Positions 1 to 6,077 of a stretch of DNA of 40,242 nucleotides are shown piece by piece. Position 1 is the stretch's first letter. Every line of letters starts with the position of its first letter. Position numbers and translations under genes: made by a program. The notes beneath the pieces are model-generated. The model ran no database searches, was not told where the DNA came from, and was given only the letters and a program-made list of their open reading frames with translations. The stretch is taken from positions 1 to 40,242 of the forward strand of contig CALBEF010000034.1 of the NCBI GenBank assembly GCA_937927775.1. The letters are read 5' to 3'. The stretch comes from an uncultured Anaerolineae bacterium (lineage in GTDB: Bacteria; Chloroflexota; Anaerolineae; J036; Brachytrichaceae).

Positions 1-185
1 CCCATGTCATTGGGATGGCGTTTGCCGTGAAAGAGGATAAAGCATTTGATCCGGCGGACACAGTCCGCGTTGACGTAGCTTTCCTCGGTGCAGTAAGCGT
101 AGTGTCTGAGGCGAATGGCGTCGCGCATCTGGTCGAGCAGCCTTTTCGGATGAGCGGGACTGGAAAGTATCGCTGAATCGGCTAT
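1..185 (-). pseudogene. Integron integrase (IntI-like), N-terminal part, probably inactive
   Basis: The minus strand encodes the core-binding N-terminal domain of an IntI/XerC-type tyrosine recombinase. It shows KRLLDQMRDAIRLRHY, then TEESYVN and FILFHGKRHP, matching the known IntI pattern LLDQ-R-IR--HYS-RTEQ-YV-WI--FI-FHGKRHP. The catalytic domain is beyond position 1. Two features suggest decay. The in-frame region up to position 302 has no ATG, GTG or TTG, and the expected start at 183-185 reads ATA, placed 6 nt after a TATAAT box. Within the conserved YV-WIKRF stretch there is an extra 15-bp palindrome (54-68) adding five residues, and the conserved Trp and Arg read Arg and Cys. ATA could still be a weak start, and the insertion is in frame, so residual function is not excluded. 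Confidence 0.7.
54..68. repeat. 15-bp perfect palindrome inserted in the integrase frame
   Basis: GCGGAC-ACA-GTCCGC is a perfect inverted repeat with 6-bp arms. Removing exactly these 15 bp restores the usual length and spacing of the IntI helix (YVN-x-IK-FILFHGKRHP). This suggests insertion of a very small palindromic element or a slipped hairpin. Confidence 0.55.
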
Positions 186-302
186 ATGCGGATTATACAG
201 AGGTAAAGGCCGATTTGAGTCTGTATAACACAGGAAACAGGCCGATTTAGGCTGACCGGAGTCGGCCTGGATCGGCGGGCGATTTAGTCTGTCTAATACT
301 TG
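186..302 (+). other. attI-like recombination region with three direct repeats
   Basis: This is the spacer between the integrase start and the first cassette boundary. It contains three similar direct repeats, GGCCGATTT at 208-216, GGCCGATTT at 240-248 and GGCGATTT at 278-285. The first and third continue with (G)AGTCTGT. Integron attI sites often carry integrase-binding direct repeats next to a simple core site, and here the core GTTGGGC starts at 302. The exchange point would be between G302 and T303. Assignment as attI rests on position and repeats only. Confidence 0.5.
192..197 (-). promoter_or_regulatory. -10 box of the integrase promoter
   Basis: The minus strand reads TATAAT here, followed after 6 nt by the ATA codon that appears to replace the integrase start codon. 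The spacing matches the short -10-to-start distances seen elsewhere in this window. No clear -35 box is visible. Confidence 0.45.
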
Positions 303-1152
303 TTGGGCGGCTTCTCTTGGAATCTCGATGGTGAGCAATGAATTATCGCTTAATCGCAGTACAAATCGGTGATTTGTTCAAGTATTCGACAAACGTCAAT
401 GAGATAAATCGTCTTGCTGGCGCAATATTTCGTTTTCAGCGGGAAAGTTTCCCCAACGAAGCCATAACATCTCAAAGGGCGCAGTTAATACATGATTGGA
501 TACTCTCTCTGGCAAGACAAGAAATGAATCCTGAAGAGCGAGATCAATTGCTCATTCGGTTTTGTCGCAGTCTTGCAACCGACCAGAATCGAAAGGATGT
601 TGATAAGATCCTCGTCAGTGCAGGTGTTTCTCAAGAAGCAGTCAACAAGGAAGATTACACTCTATTTTTGAAGCGTGATTTCCACCCTGAGATAATCAGG
701 CATTGTAAGGAACTATTTCTACAAAGAAATTATTTCCACGCTGTATTCGAAGCGTGCAAAGCATACAACCATTGCGTTAAGCAAAAAGCACAAAGTGTGA
801 AAGACGGCGCTCCACTTATGCTTGATGTTTGGGGATGTGACAAAGGCGTGCTCAAGATAACGCCTTGCTCCTCACAAACAGACAAGGATGTGCAAGACGG
901 CATCAAGTTTCTGTCGGCTGGACTAATGCAAGCAATACGAAATCCTACAGCGCACGAGCCCGCAATCCTCTGGCCAATAAGCAAACAAGACTGTCTTGAT
1001 ATTTTGGGTTTGATATCTTTTCTATTTAGGCAACTTGACAAGGCTGTGTATTTCAAGGCCGAATGATGGCAGAAACGCCGCCCAACAAGCGCATGCACCC
1101 GACAGGCTTCGCCTCGCTACGCTCGGCTCGCCTGCGGGTGATGCGCGTGCCG
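303..1152 (+). mobile_element. Gene cassette 1 (HEPN-like gene plus attC)
   Basis: An 850-bp integron cassette bounded by the core sites GTTGGGC (302-308) and GTTAGGC (1152-1158), with cleavage expected after the first G of each. It contains one gene (338-1066) and ends with the attC site. Its composition is much less GC-rich than the flanking chromosome, as expected of an acquired cassette. Confidence 0.75.
338..1066 (+). CDS. TIGR02391-like protein with HEPN-type Rx4H motif
   Basis: This 242-residue soluble protein has a C-terminal segment of the TIGR02391 (Ymh) type: DGIKFLSAGLMQAIRNPTAH followed by EP and, about 15 residues on, a helical LGLISFLFRQLD. R201-N-P-T-A-H206 fits the Rx4H signature of HEPN ribonuclease domains, to which this family has been assigned. 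HEPN proteins are typically RNA-cutting toxins or defence effectors, so a toxic or antiphage role is plausible but inferred. It is the only gene in cassette 1, starts 36 nt after the core site, and stops 13 nt before the attC arm. No strong ribosome-binding site is seen; a GTGAG precedes the ATG closely. No antitoxin partner is visible in the cassette. The gene is AT-rich compared with its neighbours, consistent with transfer. Confidence 0.7.
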   Translation: MNYRLIAVQIGDLFKYSTNVNEINRLAGAIFRFQRESFPNEAITSQRAQLIHDWILSLARQEMNPEERDQLLIRFCRSLATDQNRKDVDKILVSAGVSQEAVNKEDYTLFLKRDFHPEIIRHCKELFLQRNYFHAVFEACKAYNHCVKQKAQSVKDGAPLMLDVWGCDKGVLKITPCSSQTDKDVQDGIKFLSAGLMQAIRNPTAHEPAILWPISKQDCLDILGLISFLFRQLDKAVYFKAE

Positions 1153-1158
1153 TTAGGC
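1080..1158 (+). other. attC site (59-base element) of cassette 1
   Basis: A 79-bp imperfect inverted repeat with the complete attC layout. R'' is GCCCAAC (1080-1086) and R' is GTTAGGC (1152-1158), fitting RYYYAAC and GTTRRRY. Inside, the left arm GCGCATGCACCCGACAGGC pairs with a right arm whose complement is GCGCATCACCCGCAGGC. The left arm therefore carries two unpaired bases (a G and an A), the extrahelical bases that set strand choice in known attC sites. The loop is about 22 nt. Confidence 0.88.
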
Positions 1159-1188
1159 TCTAAAGTGCCCAATGGAGAAGATGACTCA

Positions 1189-1551
1189 ATGGAATCAAGA
1201 GCGAAAACAGAGCCATCTACTTACTTTCACGACGCAGCAGTCGAATCGGGCGGACGCACTTACTACTTCAACGTTTCAGACGGGCGCGCGCTTGAAAGCG
1301 CCGGCAACTATTGGCACGGCCCCGGAGCCCCCTCGACCTGGCTGGCGGTTGCGGTATTCCTTGAGGCACGGCAGCGTGTCGGCGAAGCGGGGGATGATGT
1401 CGCCCTTGAACTGGCTGCAAAGGTGTTACTGAGTTTTGAGCCATCTTTGTCACAAAAGATCGTCTCTCAAAGCCTTGAAAACAAGGGCTTTGAGGGTTGT
1501 AAGCCTGCGACATTCTTTGGCCAAACCTCAGTAACAATGTATTGGACGTGA
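1189..1551 (+). CDS. Cassette 2 hypothetical protein
   Basis: I do not recognise this 120-residue protein. It begins MESRAKTEPSTYF, has a Gly/Pro-containing middle (YWHGPGAPSTW), a helical centre (LAVAVFLEARQRVGEAGDD) and a Thr/Tyr-rich end. I chose ATG 1189 because a GGAG lies 11 nt upstream (1174-1177). GTG at 1165 is an alternative, and the frame stays open back through the attC, where it is unlikely to be coding. It lies between the attC of cassette 1 and a core-like GTTGGGT at 1615, so it is probably the second cassette of the integron. No signal peptide or membrane helix is seen. Confidence 0.5.
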   Translation: MESRAKTEPSTYFHDAAVESGGRTYYFNVSDGRALESAGNYWHGPGAPSTWLAVAVFLEARQRVGEAGDDVALELAAKVLLSFEPSLSQKIVSQSLENKGFEGCKPATFFGQTSVTMYWT

Positions 1552-1614
1552 GCGCGCGAAGCGAGTTTCTTATGGTTGCTTCGAGTGTTCGGCCCGTGCC
1601 GCGTCAACACCGGC

Positions 1615-1621
1615 GTTGGGT
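1615..1621 (+). other. Possible core site ending the cassette array
   Basis: GTTGGGT matches GTTRRRY at the place where cassette 2 should end. No matching RYYYAAC arm is found in the preceding 60-130 bp, so this is either a degenerate attC or a chance match. Confidence 0.25.
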
Positions 1622-1635
1622 GTGAGGCGCGCATC

Positions 1636-2622
1636 TCACTCGCTCAGCCAGCACGCGGCAAAGGGGAACGCTTCCTCCAGCGCGGTGTGCATGGCGATGT
1701 AGTCCGCGCGCAACCATTCGATCCGCTCGGAGATGTAGGCTTGCAGGCGCTCGGTTTCTGCGCGGCGCTCCTGCGGGCTGAGCGGGCGCGGCGTGCAAGG
1801 CAAAGCGGTGGGCACGGGCGCGACGCGCTGCCCGGCCGCGCCGGCTTCGGGGGTGGCCGGCGCGTCTGCGCATAGCGCCAGATCACCGCGGTCAAGGATA
1901 GCCTGCGCCTGCGTCAGCAATGCCTCGTGCTGGCGAACCCCCAGATCGCGCAATGATTCGGGCGTTTCGAGCAGGCGCGCCAGGCGCTGGCCGGCGTTCA
2001 GGCCGGCCAGTTCCGGCAAATCGCCATGCGCCACGAAGTTGCCGCGCCGGTCGGGCAGGGCGTAGGTAGCATGGCACAACAGGCCGATCTGGCGCGCGGG
2101 GGTAGTGGCGCCGGCCTGGAAATAAAGCAACCGCGCGCAGGCATCGCCAGGCGTCTCGCCGACGGCCATATCCATCTCGGCCACCCAGCCGCTGTCGGCC
2201 GGCGCGTAGATTGCCTTGAAGCCGATGCTGAAGATGTCGTCGAAGCGGCGGGCGGGGAAGAGGGCCGACAGATCGACGCGGCGAAACGCCTGCGCGCCAG
2301 GGACACCGCTAGTCATCCGGCACCAGCCGGCGTCATCTTTGCGGCACCACGAGGCCATCAGCGATGAGTAAGGCACGCCCTCGCCGGCGCGGTAGTAGGG
2401 CAGATACTCAAGCCCTTTCTCCTCGGCGAACTGGCGGGCGCAGGCGTCCAGATGCCGGAAGCGAAAGCCGAGCGCCGGGTTGCGAAAAGTCAACTGTTCG
2501 ACGGTGTAGGTCTCAGTCGGCGGCGGGGGTGTCGTCGGCGGGAGGCCGGCCATTCGGCACGCGCTCAGGCTCAGCGCGCAAAGCACAGAGGCCAGAGCAA
2601 GCGCAACAGATTGGGTGCGCAT
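1636..2622 (-). CDS. Hypothetical lipoprotein
   Basis: A 328-residue secreted lipoprotein of unknown function. The start at 2622 follows a good AGGAGA site and gives a classic lipoprotein signal: a basic end, a hydrophobic stretch LALASVLCALSL, then the lipobox LSAC with Cys at about residue 20. A Pro/Thr spacer follows, then a domain with several cysteines (LDACARQF, WCRKDDAGWCRM) and a helical C-terminal region (ERIEWLRADYIAMHTALEEA). It is the first chromosomal gene next to the integron and is converged on by the cassettes. The cysteines may form disulfides outside the cell. I recognise no family. Confidence 0.75.
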   Translation of the reverse strand: MRTQSVALALASVLCALSLSACRMAGLPPTTPPPPTETYTVEQLTFRNPALGFRFRHLDACARQFAEEKGLEYLPYYRAGEGVPYSSLMASWCRKDDAGWCRMTSGVPGAQAFRRVDLSALFPARRFDDIFSIGFKAIYAPADSGWVAEMDMAVGETPGDACARLLYFQAGATTPARQIGLLCHATYALPDRRGNFVAHGDLPELAGLNAGQRLARLLETPESLRDLGVRQHEALLTQAQAILDRGDLALCADAPATPEAGAAGQRVAPVPTALPCTPRPLSPQERRAETERLQAYISERIEWLRADYIAMHTALEEAFPFAACWLSE

Positions 2623-2693
2623 GACAGTCTCTTCTCCTTGCTGTTTGAGATAGCGCCTATGCCGGGCGAGCCGGCACTGAATCCGGCAATCAA

Positions 2694-3269
2694 TCAATCC
2701 ATCCATTTGCGAACGCGCGTCGGCGTGTGCGCGGCGAAGCGATCGAGCAGCGCCGGCGCGTCCTGTTCGATCACCACCTGCGCGCGATGTTCGGATTTGA
2801 GGAAACGTTGCGCCACCATATGGTCGAGGTAGTGAATGAGAGGATCGAAGTAGCCGGCGACATTCAGCAAACCGAACGGCTTGGCGTGGATACCCAACTG
2901 GCTCCACGTCCAGATTTCAAAGAACTCGTCCATGGTGCCGGCGCCGCCCGGCAGGACGATGAAGCCGCCGGCCAGTTCGGCCATCAGCGCCTTGCGCGCG
3001 TGCATCGAATCGACCACGCGCAGATCGGTCAGGCCGGCATGGGCCGCTTCCTTCTCGACCAGGGCGCGCGGGATGATGCCGATGACGCGGCCGCCGGCGC
3101 GCAGCGCCGCGTCGGCCAGCGTTCCCATCAGGCCGACCTTGCCGGCGCCGTAAACCAGATCGATGCCGCGCCGGGCCAGCGTTTGCCCCAGCCGCGCGGC
3201 GGCATCGGTGTACGCCGGCAACGCGCCGGAACTGGAGCCGCAGTACACACAGATGGCAAGTGGATTCAT
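2694..3269 (-). CDS. LOG family nucleotide phosphoribohydrolase-like protein
   Basis: A 191-residue Rossmann-type protein of the TIGR00730/LOG family, whose members cleave nucleoside 5'-monophosphates to base and ribose 5-phosphate (cytokinin activation in plants, nucleotide salvage in bacteria). The sequence shows VYCGSSSG at the N-terminus, [10 protein letters not shown] (usually GGGxxGLMG), the R92-K93 pair in MHARKALM, and the signature PGGAGTMDE at 107-115. The first glycine of the GGG motif reads Tyr-Gly-Ala here, a mild departure. A weak -10-like AACAAT lies 7 nt before the start and no Shine-Dalgarno is seen, so translation may be leaderless. The substrate cannot be told from sequence. 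Confidence 0.9.
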   Translation of the reverse strand: MNPLAICVYCGSSSGALPAYTDAAARLGQTLARRGIDLVYGAGKVGLMGTLADAALRAGGRVIGIIPRALVEKEAAHAGLTDLRVVDSMHARKALMAELAGGFIVLPGGAGTMDEFFEIWTWSQLGIHAKPFGLLNVAGYFDPLIHYLDHMVAQRFLKSEHRAQVVIEQDAPALLDRFAAHTPTRVRKWMD

Positions 3270-3280
3270 GGTTGCAATTG

Positions 3281-3916
3281 TTACCGAGAGACCGACAGCG
3301 CGATGAGCAGTTGCCCGGCCCAGTACGTGCCAAGCACCAGCAACTGCGCTGCGCGGAAGCGATGGGCAAAACGGTTCCAGGCCAGGGCCGAGTCGGACAG
3401 CACAAAGAGCGCCGCGCCCAGGGCGGCGCTGTGTGTGGCGTTAGAGCCGGGCGTCGCAGCGGCGCGCTCGATGGCCTGCCACAGCATAGCACTGATGACG
3501 ATGCCATACGCCAGCACCGGAACACGCAGCGCGCCAACGTGCGGCCACAGCAGGCGCATGAACACGACAAGGTAAGCCAGGCAGGGCAGCAGCCACCACG
3601 ACGCGCGCGGCCCGCCCTCCGCGATAAATGCGCCGATGTAGCACAAGTGCGCCAGCAGAAAGCTGAGCAGGCCGGGCACAAACTTGTTGCCGGGCAACAT
3701 CAGGAACATGTCACCGGCCAGCGAGCAGATCAGGCCGGCGACGATCAGCGCCTGATACAGCGGATCGGCGGGAGATGCTATCAGGGCGACCAGCAGAATG
3801 AGCAGGGTAGCGAGCGGCTTGAACACATACACGGCGCGCCGGGCGCCGCGATAGTCTGCCGCGATGGCGATGGCGGCCGATAGCGCGATCGGAATCATGA
3901 GTATGATGGGCTGCAT
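3281..3916 (-). CDS. YhhN family membrane protein (lysoplasmalogenase-like)
   Basis: A 211-residue polytopic membrane protein with about seven or eight hydrophobic helices. It carries the YhhN/TMEM86 pattern: KPLATL near residue 33, [10 protein letters not shown], then AHLCYIGAF, and near the end [17 protein letters not shown] and [14 protein letters not shown]86 members hydrolyse the vinyl-ether bond of lysoplasmalogens; bacterial members are mostly uncharacterised, so the reaction here is inferred. It ends 11 bp before the LOG gene and may be co-transcribed with it. Its start is only 18 bp from the divergent enolase-superfamily gene, so the two promoters must overlap or lie in the coding regions. 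Confidence 0.85.
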   Translation of the reverse strand: MQPIILMIPIALSAAIAIAADYRGARRAVYVFKPLATLLILLVALIASPADPLYQALIVAGLICSLAGDMFLMLPGNKFVPGLLSFLLAHLCYIGAFIAEGGPRASWWLLPCLAYLVVFMRLLWPHVGALRVPVLAYGIVISAMLWQAIERAAATPGSNATHSAALGAALFVLSDSALAWNRFAHRFRAAQLLVLGTYWAGQLLIALSVSR

Positions 3917-3934
3917 CAGGAGGCATTATCCCCG

Positions 3935-5095
3935 ATGAAGATCACAGATATCAAGGTGTATCCGGTGTGGGTGGGCAGCCGGAATCAGTGCATTGTCAAG
4001 GTCGAGACGGACGAGGGCCTGTATGGCTGGGGCGAGGCCGGCCTGTCGGGCCGCGAGCTGGCGGTGGCGGGCGCGATCAAGCACTACCGTGAATTTCTGA
4101 TTGGCCGCGATCCGATGCGGCGCGGGGCGCTGTGGCAGGAGATGTATCGCAGCCAGTATTTTGAAGGCGGGCGCGTGCTGACAGCCGCCATCTCGGCGAT
4201 CGACATCGCGCTGTACGACATCGCCGGCAAGGCGCTGGGCGCGCCGGTGTATGAGTTGCTGGGCGGCAGACAGCGCGACTATGTGCCGTGTTTCGCCACC
4301 ACCGGCGCGCCGATGGGGCCGCAGTTGATCGAAGCGGCGCAAGTGTTGATCGCGCGCGGCTGGACTGTGATCCGCACGGTGCCGGGGCATCCCGATACGG
4401 GGGGCGATCCCGCTCTGTTCGAGCCGCGCGAATCGATCGGCCTGACGGCCGACTGGCTGACCAGATTGCGCGAGGCGGTAGGGCCGGCGCCGGTGCTGGG
4501 CATCGACTATCACCATCGGCTGAGCGTGGCCGAGGCGGCCTCGTTCTGCCAGCGCATGCCATCCGGCACGCTTGACTTTCTGGAAGAGCCGATCCGCGAT
4601 GAAACGCCGGAGGCATACGAGGCGCTGCGCAAAATGACCGGCGTGCCGTTCGCCATCGGCGAGGAGTTTTCCAGCAAGTGGCAGTTTTTGCCGTACATCG
4701 AGCGCGGCATCACCAACTTTGCCCGCATCGACATCTGCAACGTGGGCGGTTTCACCGAGGCGATGAAGGTGGCCGGCTGGGCTGAGGCGCACTACATCGA
4801 CCTGATGCCGCACAACCCGCTGGGGCCGATCTGCACGGCGGCCACAGTGCACCTGGCTGCTGCCGTCGCCAACTTCGCGTGGCTGGAAGTGCGCGTGTCA
4901 CCCACCGAGAACCTGGGCTTCGACGACTCGGAATGGTTCCCGGTTCAGTTGAAGCTGGAGGGCAATCGCTTTCCGGTTCCCACAGGGCCGGGGCTGGGCG
5001 TGGAGTTCAACGAGGCGCTGGCGCAGCAGCACGCGCTGAAGCTGTGGGAAGCGCCGCATCTGCATCGGCGCGACGGCTCGTACACGAACTGGTAG
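3935..5095 (+). CDS. Mandelate racemase/enolase superfamily dehydratase
   Basis: A 386-residue enolase-superfamily enzyme, most like sugar-acid dehydratases of the D-galactonate dehydratase type. The N-terminal capping domain starts MKITDIKVYPVWV with the usual EGLYGWGE loop. Metal ligands are visible at the ends of the barrel strands: D191 in GIDYHHR with H193, E217/E218 in FLEEP, and E243/E244 in AIGEE. H293 in LMPHNPLGP is the likely catalytic base. These proteins abstract the proton alpha to a carboxylate with Mg2+. The substrate is not certain; D-galactonate or a related sugar acid is the best guess. AGGAGG at 3918-3923 lies 11 nt upstream of the start. No sugar-catabolic neighbours are present, so pathway context is missing. 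Confidence 0.85.
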   Translation: MKITDIKVYPVWVGSRNQCIVKVETDEGLYGWGEAGLSGRELAVAGAIKHYREFLIGRDPMRRGALWQEMYRSQYFEGGRVLTAAISAIDIALYDIAGKALGAPVYELLGGRQRDYVPCFATTGAPMGPQLIEAAQVLIARGWTVIRTVPGHPDTGGDPALFEPRESIGLTADWLTRLREAVGPAPVLGIDYHHRLSVAEAASFCQRMPSGTLDFLEEPIRDETPEAYEALRKMTGVPFAIGEEFSSKWQFLPYIERGITNFARIDICNVGGFTEAMKVAGWAEAHYIDLMPHNPLGPICTAATVHLAAAVANFAWLEVRVSPTENLGFDDSEWFPVQLKLEGNRFPVPTGPGLGVEFNEALAQQHALKLWEAPHLHRRDGSYTNW

Positions 5096-5112
5096 CATGG
5101 ATCAGGCCAGAT

Positions 5113-5153
5113 GCCCCTCCCGCAGGTTGCAAACCTGCGGGTGCTGAAGGGGC
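5113..5153. terminator. Large palindrome after the dehydratase gene
   Basis: CCCGCAGGTT (5119-5128) and AACCTGCGGG (5132-5141) form a perfect 10-bp stem around GCA, extended by an outer pair GCCCCT (5113-5118) and AGGGGC (5148-5153). It may act as a terminator, though no T-run follows. A shortened relative of its right half (AAACCTGCGGAAGGGGC) occurs at 28573-28589, so it may instead be a dispersed palindromic repeat. Confidence 0.5.
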
Positions 5154-5158
5154 GATCT

Positions 5159-5190
5159 GTGTTATACTGAATCAGGAAAAGGTATAACAC
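5159..5190. promoter_or_regulatory. Inverted-repeat operator/promoter of the AbrB-VapC pair
   Basis: GTGTTATAC (5159-5167) and GTATAACAC (5182-5190) are perfect 9-bp inverted repeats with a 14-nt spacer, ending 12 nt before the antitoxin start. Each arm includes a -10-like TATAC/TATAAC core, so protein binding would block transcription. This fits autoregulation by an AbrB-type antitoxin. Confidence 0.65.
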
Positions 5191-5202
5191 GGCGAGGCGA
5201 CC

Positions 5203-5454
5203 ATGAACGTGCGGCTTTCTCGAAAGGGCTGGGTGGTCATCCCGGCGGCGTTGCGCGCAAAGTACAATCTGAAACCCGGCGTTGAAGTGCAGGTGGTGGA
5301 TTATGGTGGTGTCCTGGCTATCGTGCCGCTTCACCGCGATCCGATACAGGCGGGAGCGGGGCTGTTGCGCGGCGCGGACTCGCTGGCGCAAGCGGCGGTA
5401 AAAGAACACCATCAGGAACGCGCCCGTGACGCAGCCCGCCTTCGCGCTGGATAG
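5203..5454 (+). CDS. AbrB/MazE-type antitoxin
   Basis: An 83-residue protein with an N-terminal SpoVT-AbrB swapped-hairpin DNA-binding domain (residues 2-45: VRLSRKGWVVIPAALRAKY, then LKPGVEVQVVDYGGVLAIVPL). The charged C-terminal tail should wrap the toxin. It precedes and overlaps the PIN-domain gene by 29 nt, the standard layout of a VapBC-like pair. The perfect inverted repeat just upstream (5159-5190) is its probable operator. The antitoxin would neutralise the toxin and repress the operon. Confidence 0.88.
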   Translation: MNVRLSRKGWVVIPAALRAKYNLKPGVEVQVVDYGGVLAIVPLHRDPIQAGAGLLRGADSLAQAAVKEHHQERARDAARLRAG

Positions 5455-5857
5455 TTTTGCCCTGTTGACCTGGCTCAACGGCGAGCCGGGCCACGCGCGC
5501 GTGACGCAGGTGTTACGCCTGGCGCAGCAAGGGCAGTCCCGCGTGTTGTTATGCGCGCTCAACCTGGGCGAAGTTCTTTACATCATTGAGCGGCGGCGTG
5601 GACTGACTAACGCCCAGCGCACACAGGCCCTGATTGAGAGTCTGCCGATCGAGGAAGTTCTTCCTGACCGCGCTCTGATGCTCGATGCCGCGCATCTTAA
5701 GGCCCATCATCCCATCTCGTATGTCGATGCGTTTGTGGTGGCCCTTGCCCGGCGTGAATCGGCAGTGATTCTCACAGGCGACCCGGAATTTGAGTCTGCG
5801 CAGGATGTCGCGCGGGTGGAATGGCTCATCCCGCCGCCGGCGCTCAAGCGCCGATAA
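5426..5857 (+). CDS. VapC-like PIN domain toxin
   Basis: A 143-residue PIN-domain ribonuclease. The four acidic residues expected at the Mg2+ site are present: D9 in ALDSFALL, E49 in NLGEVLY, D101 in SYVDAFVVALA and D119 in LTGDPEFE. The GTG start at 5426 has AGGAA 7 nt upstream and lies inside the antitoxin gene (29-nt overlap), which suggests coupled translation. VapC toxins cut tRNA or rRNA; the target here is unknown. All catalytic residues are intact, so the module looks functional. Confidence 0.9.
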   Translation: MTQPAFALDSFALLTWLNGEPGHARVTQVLRLAQQGQSRVLLCALNLGEVLYIIERRRGLTNAQRTQALIESLPIEEVLPDRALMLDAAHLKAHHPISYVDAFVVALARRESAVILTGDPEFESAQDVARVEWLIPPPALKRR

Positions 5858-6075
5858 AGACGTTCTCCGCCAGCCGCGCCAGCGCAAAGTCGATGACCTG
5901 ATTGCGCTCCGGCTCATTGTGGGTTTCGTGATACAGCCCATCCCACATCTTCAGCGCGCAGCGCGGCCCGGCTTGCGCGGCGAACTCGGCAATGGCAGCG
6001 GTTGACACCAGGCGGTCGGCGCTGCCGGCCATCACCGCCATCCTGCGTCTGCCGGGTCAGTTCTTCATATGGCAT
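5844..6075 (-). pseudogene. Remnant of an alpha/beta hydrolase (lysophospholipase-like)
   Basis: The minus strand encodes the last 60-odd residues of a monoacylglycerol lipase-type alpha/beta hydrolase: VMAGSADRLV with the acid-turn Asp, then LKMWDGLYHETHNEPERNQV with the catalytic-His region (GLYHExHNE). The nucleophile-serine part is absent. A start codon with a good GGAGG lies at 6075, right after the Nudix gene, but its frame (MPYEELTRQTQ...) is shifted relative to the hydrolase tail. The simplest reading is an internal deletion plus frameshift that left a start and a C-terminus. It overlaps the 3' end of the vapC-like gene by 14 bp, convergently. Confidence 0.65.
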
Positions 6076-6077
6076 GA

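Larger units (their letters stand above)
1..1621 (+). mobile_element. Integron: integrase remnant, attI region and cassette array
   Basis: The parts are laid out as in an integron. An IntI-like recombinase N-terminus lies on the minus strand and reads away from an attI-like zone. Two plus-strand gene cassettes follow, separated by a well-formed attC site (1080-1158). Core sites of the GTTRRRY type occur at 302-308, 1152-1158 and 1615-1621. The cassette genes are visibly richer in A and T than the GC-rich chromosome that begins after about 1622. The left part of the element, including the catalytic half of the integrase, lies outside the window. The right end is uncertain because the last core site has no convincing partner arm. 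Confidence 0.8.

Noticed and set aside
730-1098. Minus-strand frame of 122 codons opposite the HEPN-like gene
   Set aside because: It overlaps a better-supported cassette gene and extends into the attC; no features support it.
1552-1621. A second complete attC after cassette 2
   Set aside because: Only the GTTGGGT core is present. No RYYYAAC arm or complementary inner arms were found, so it is not called as a full attC.
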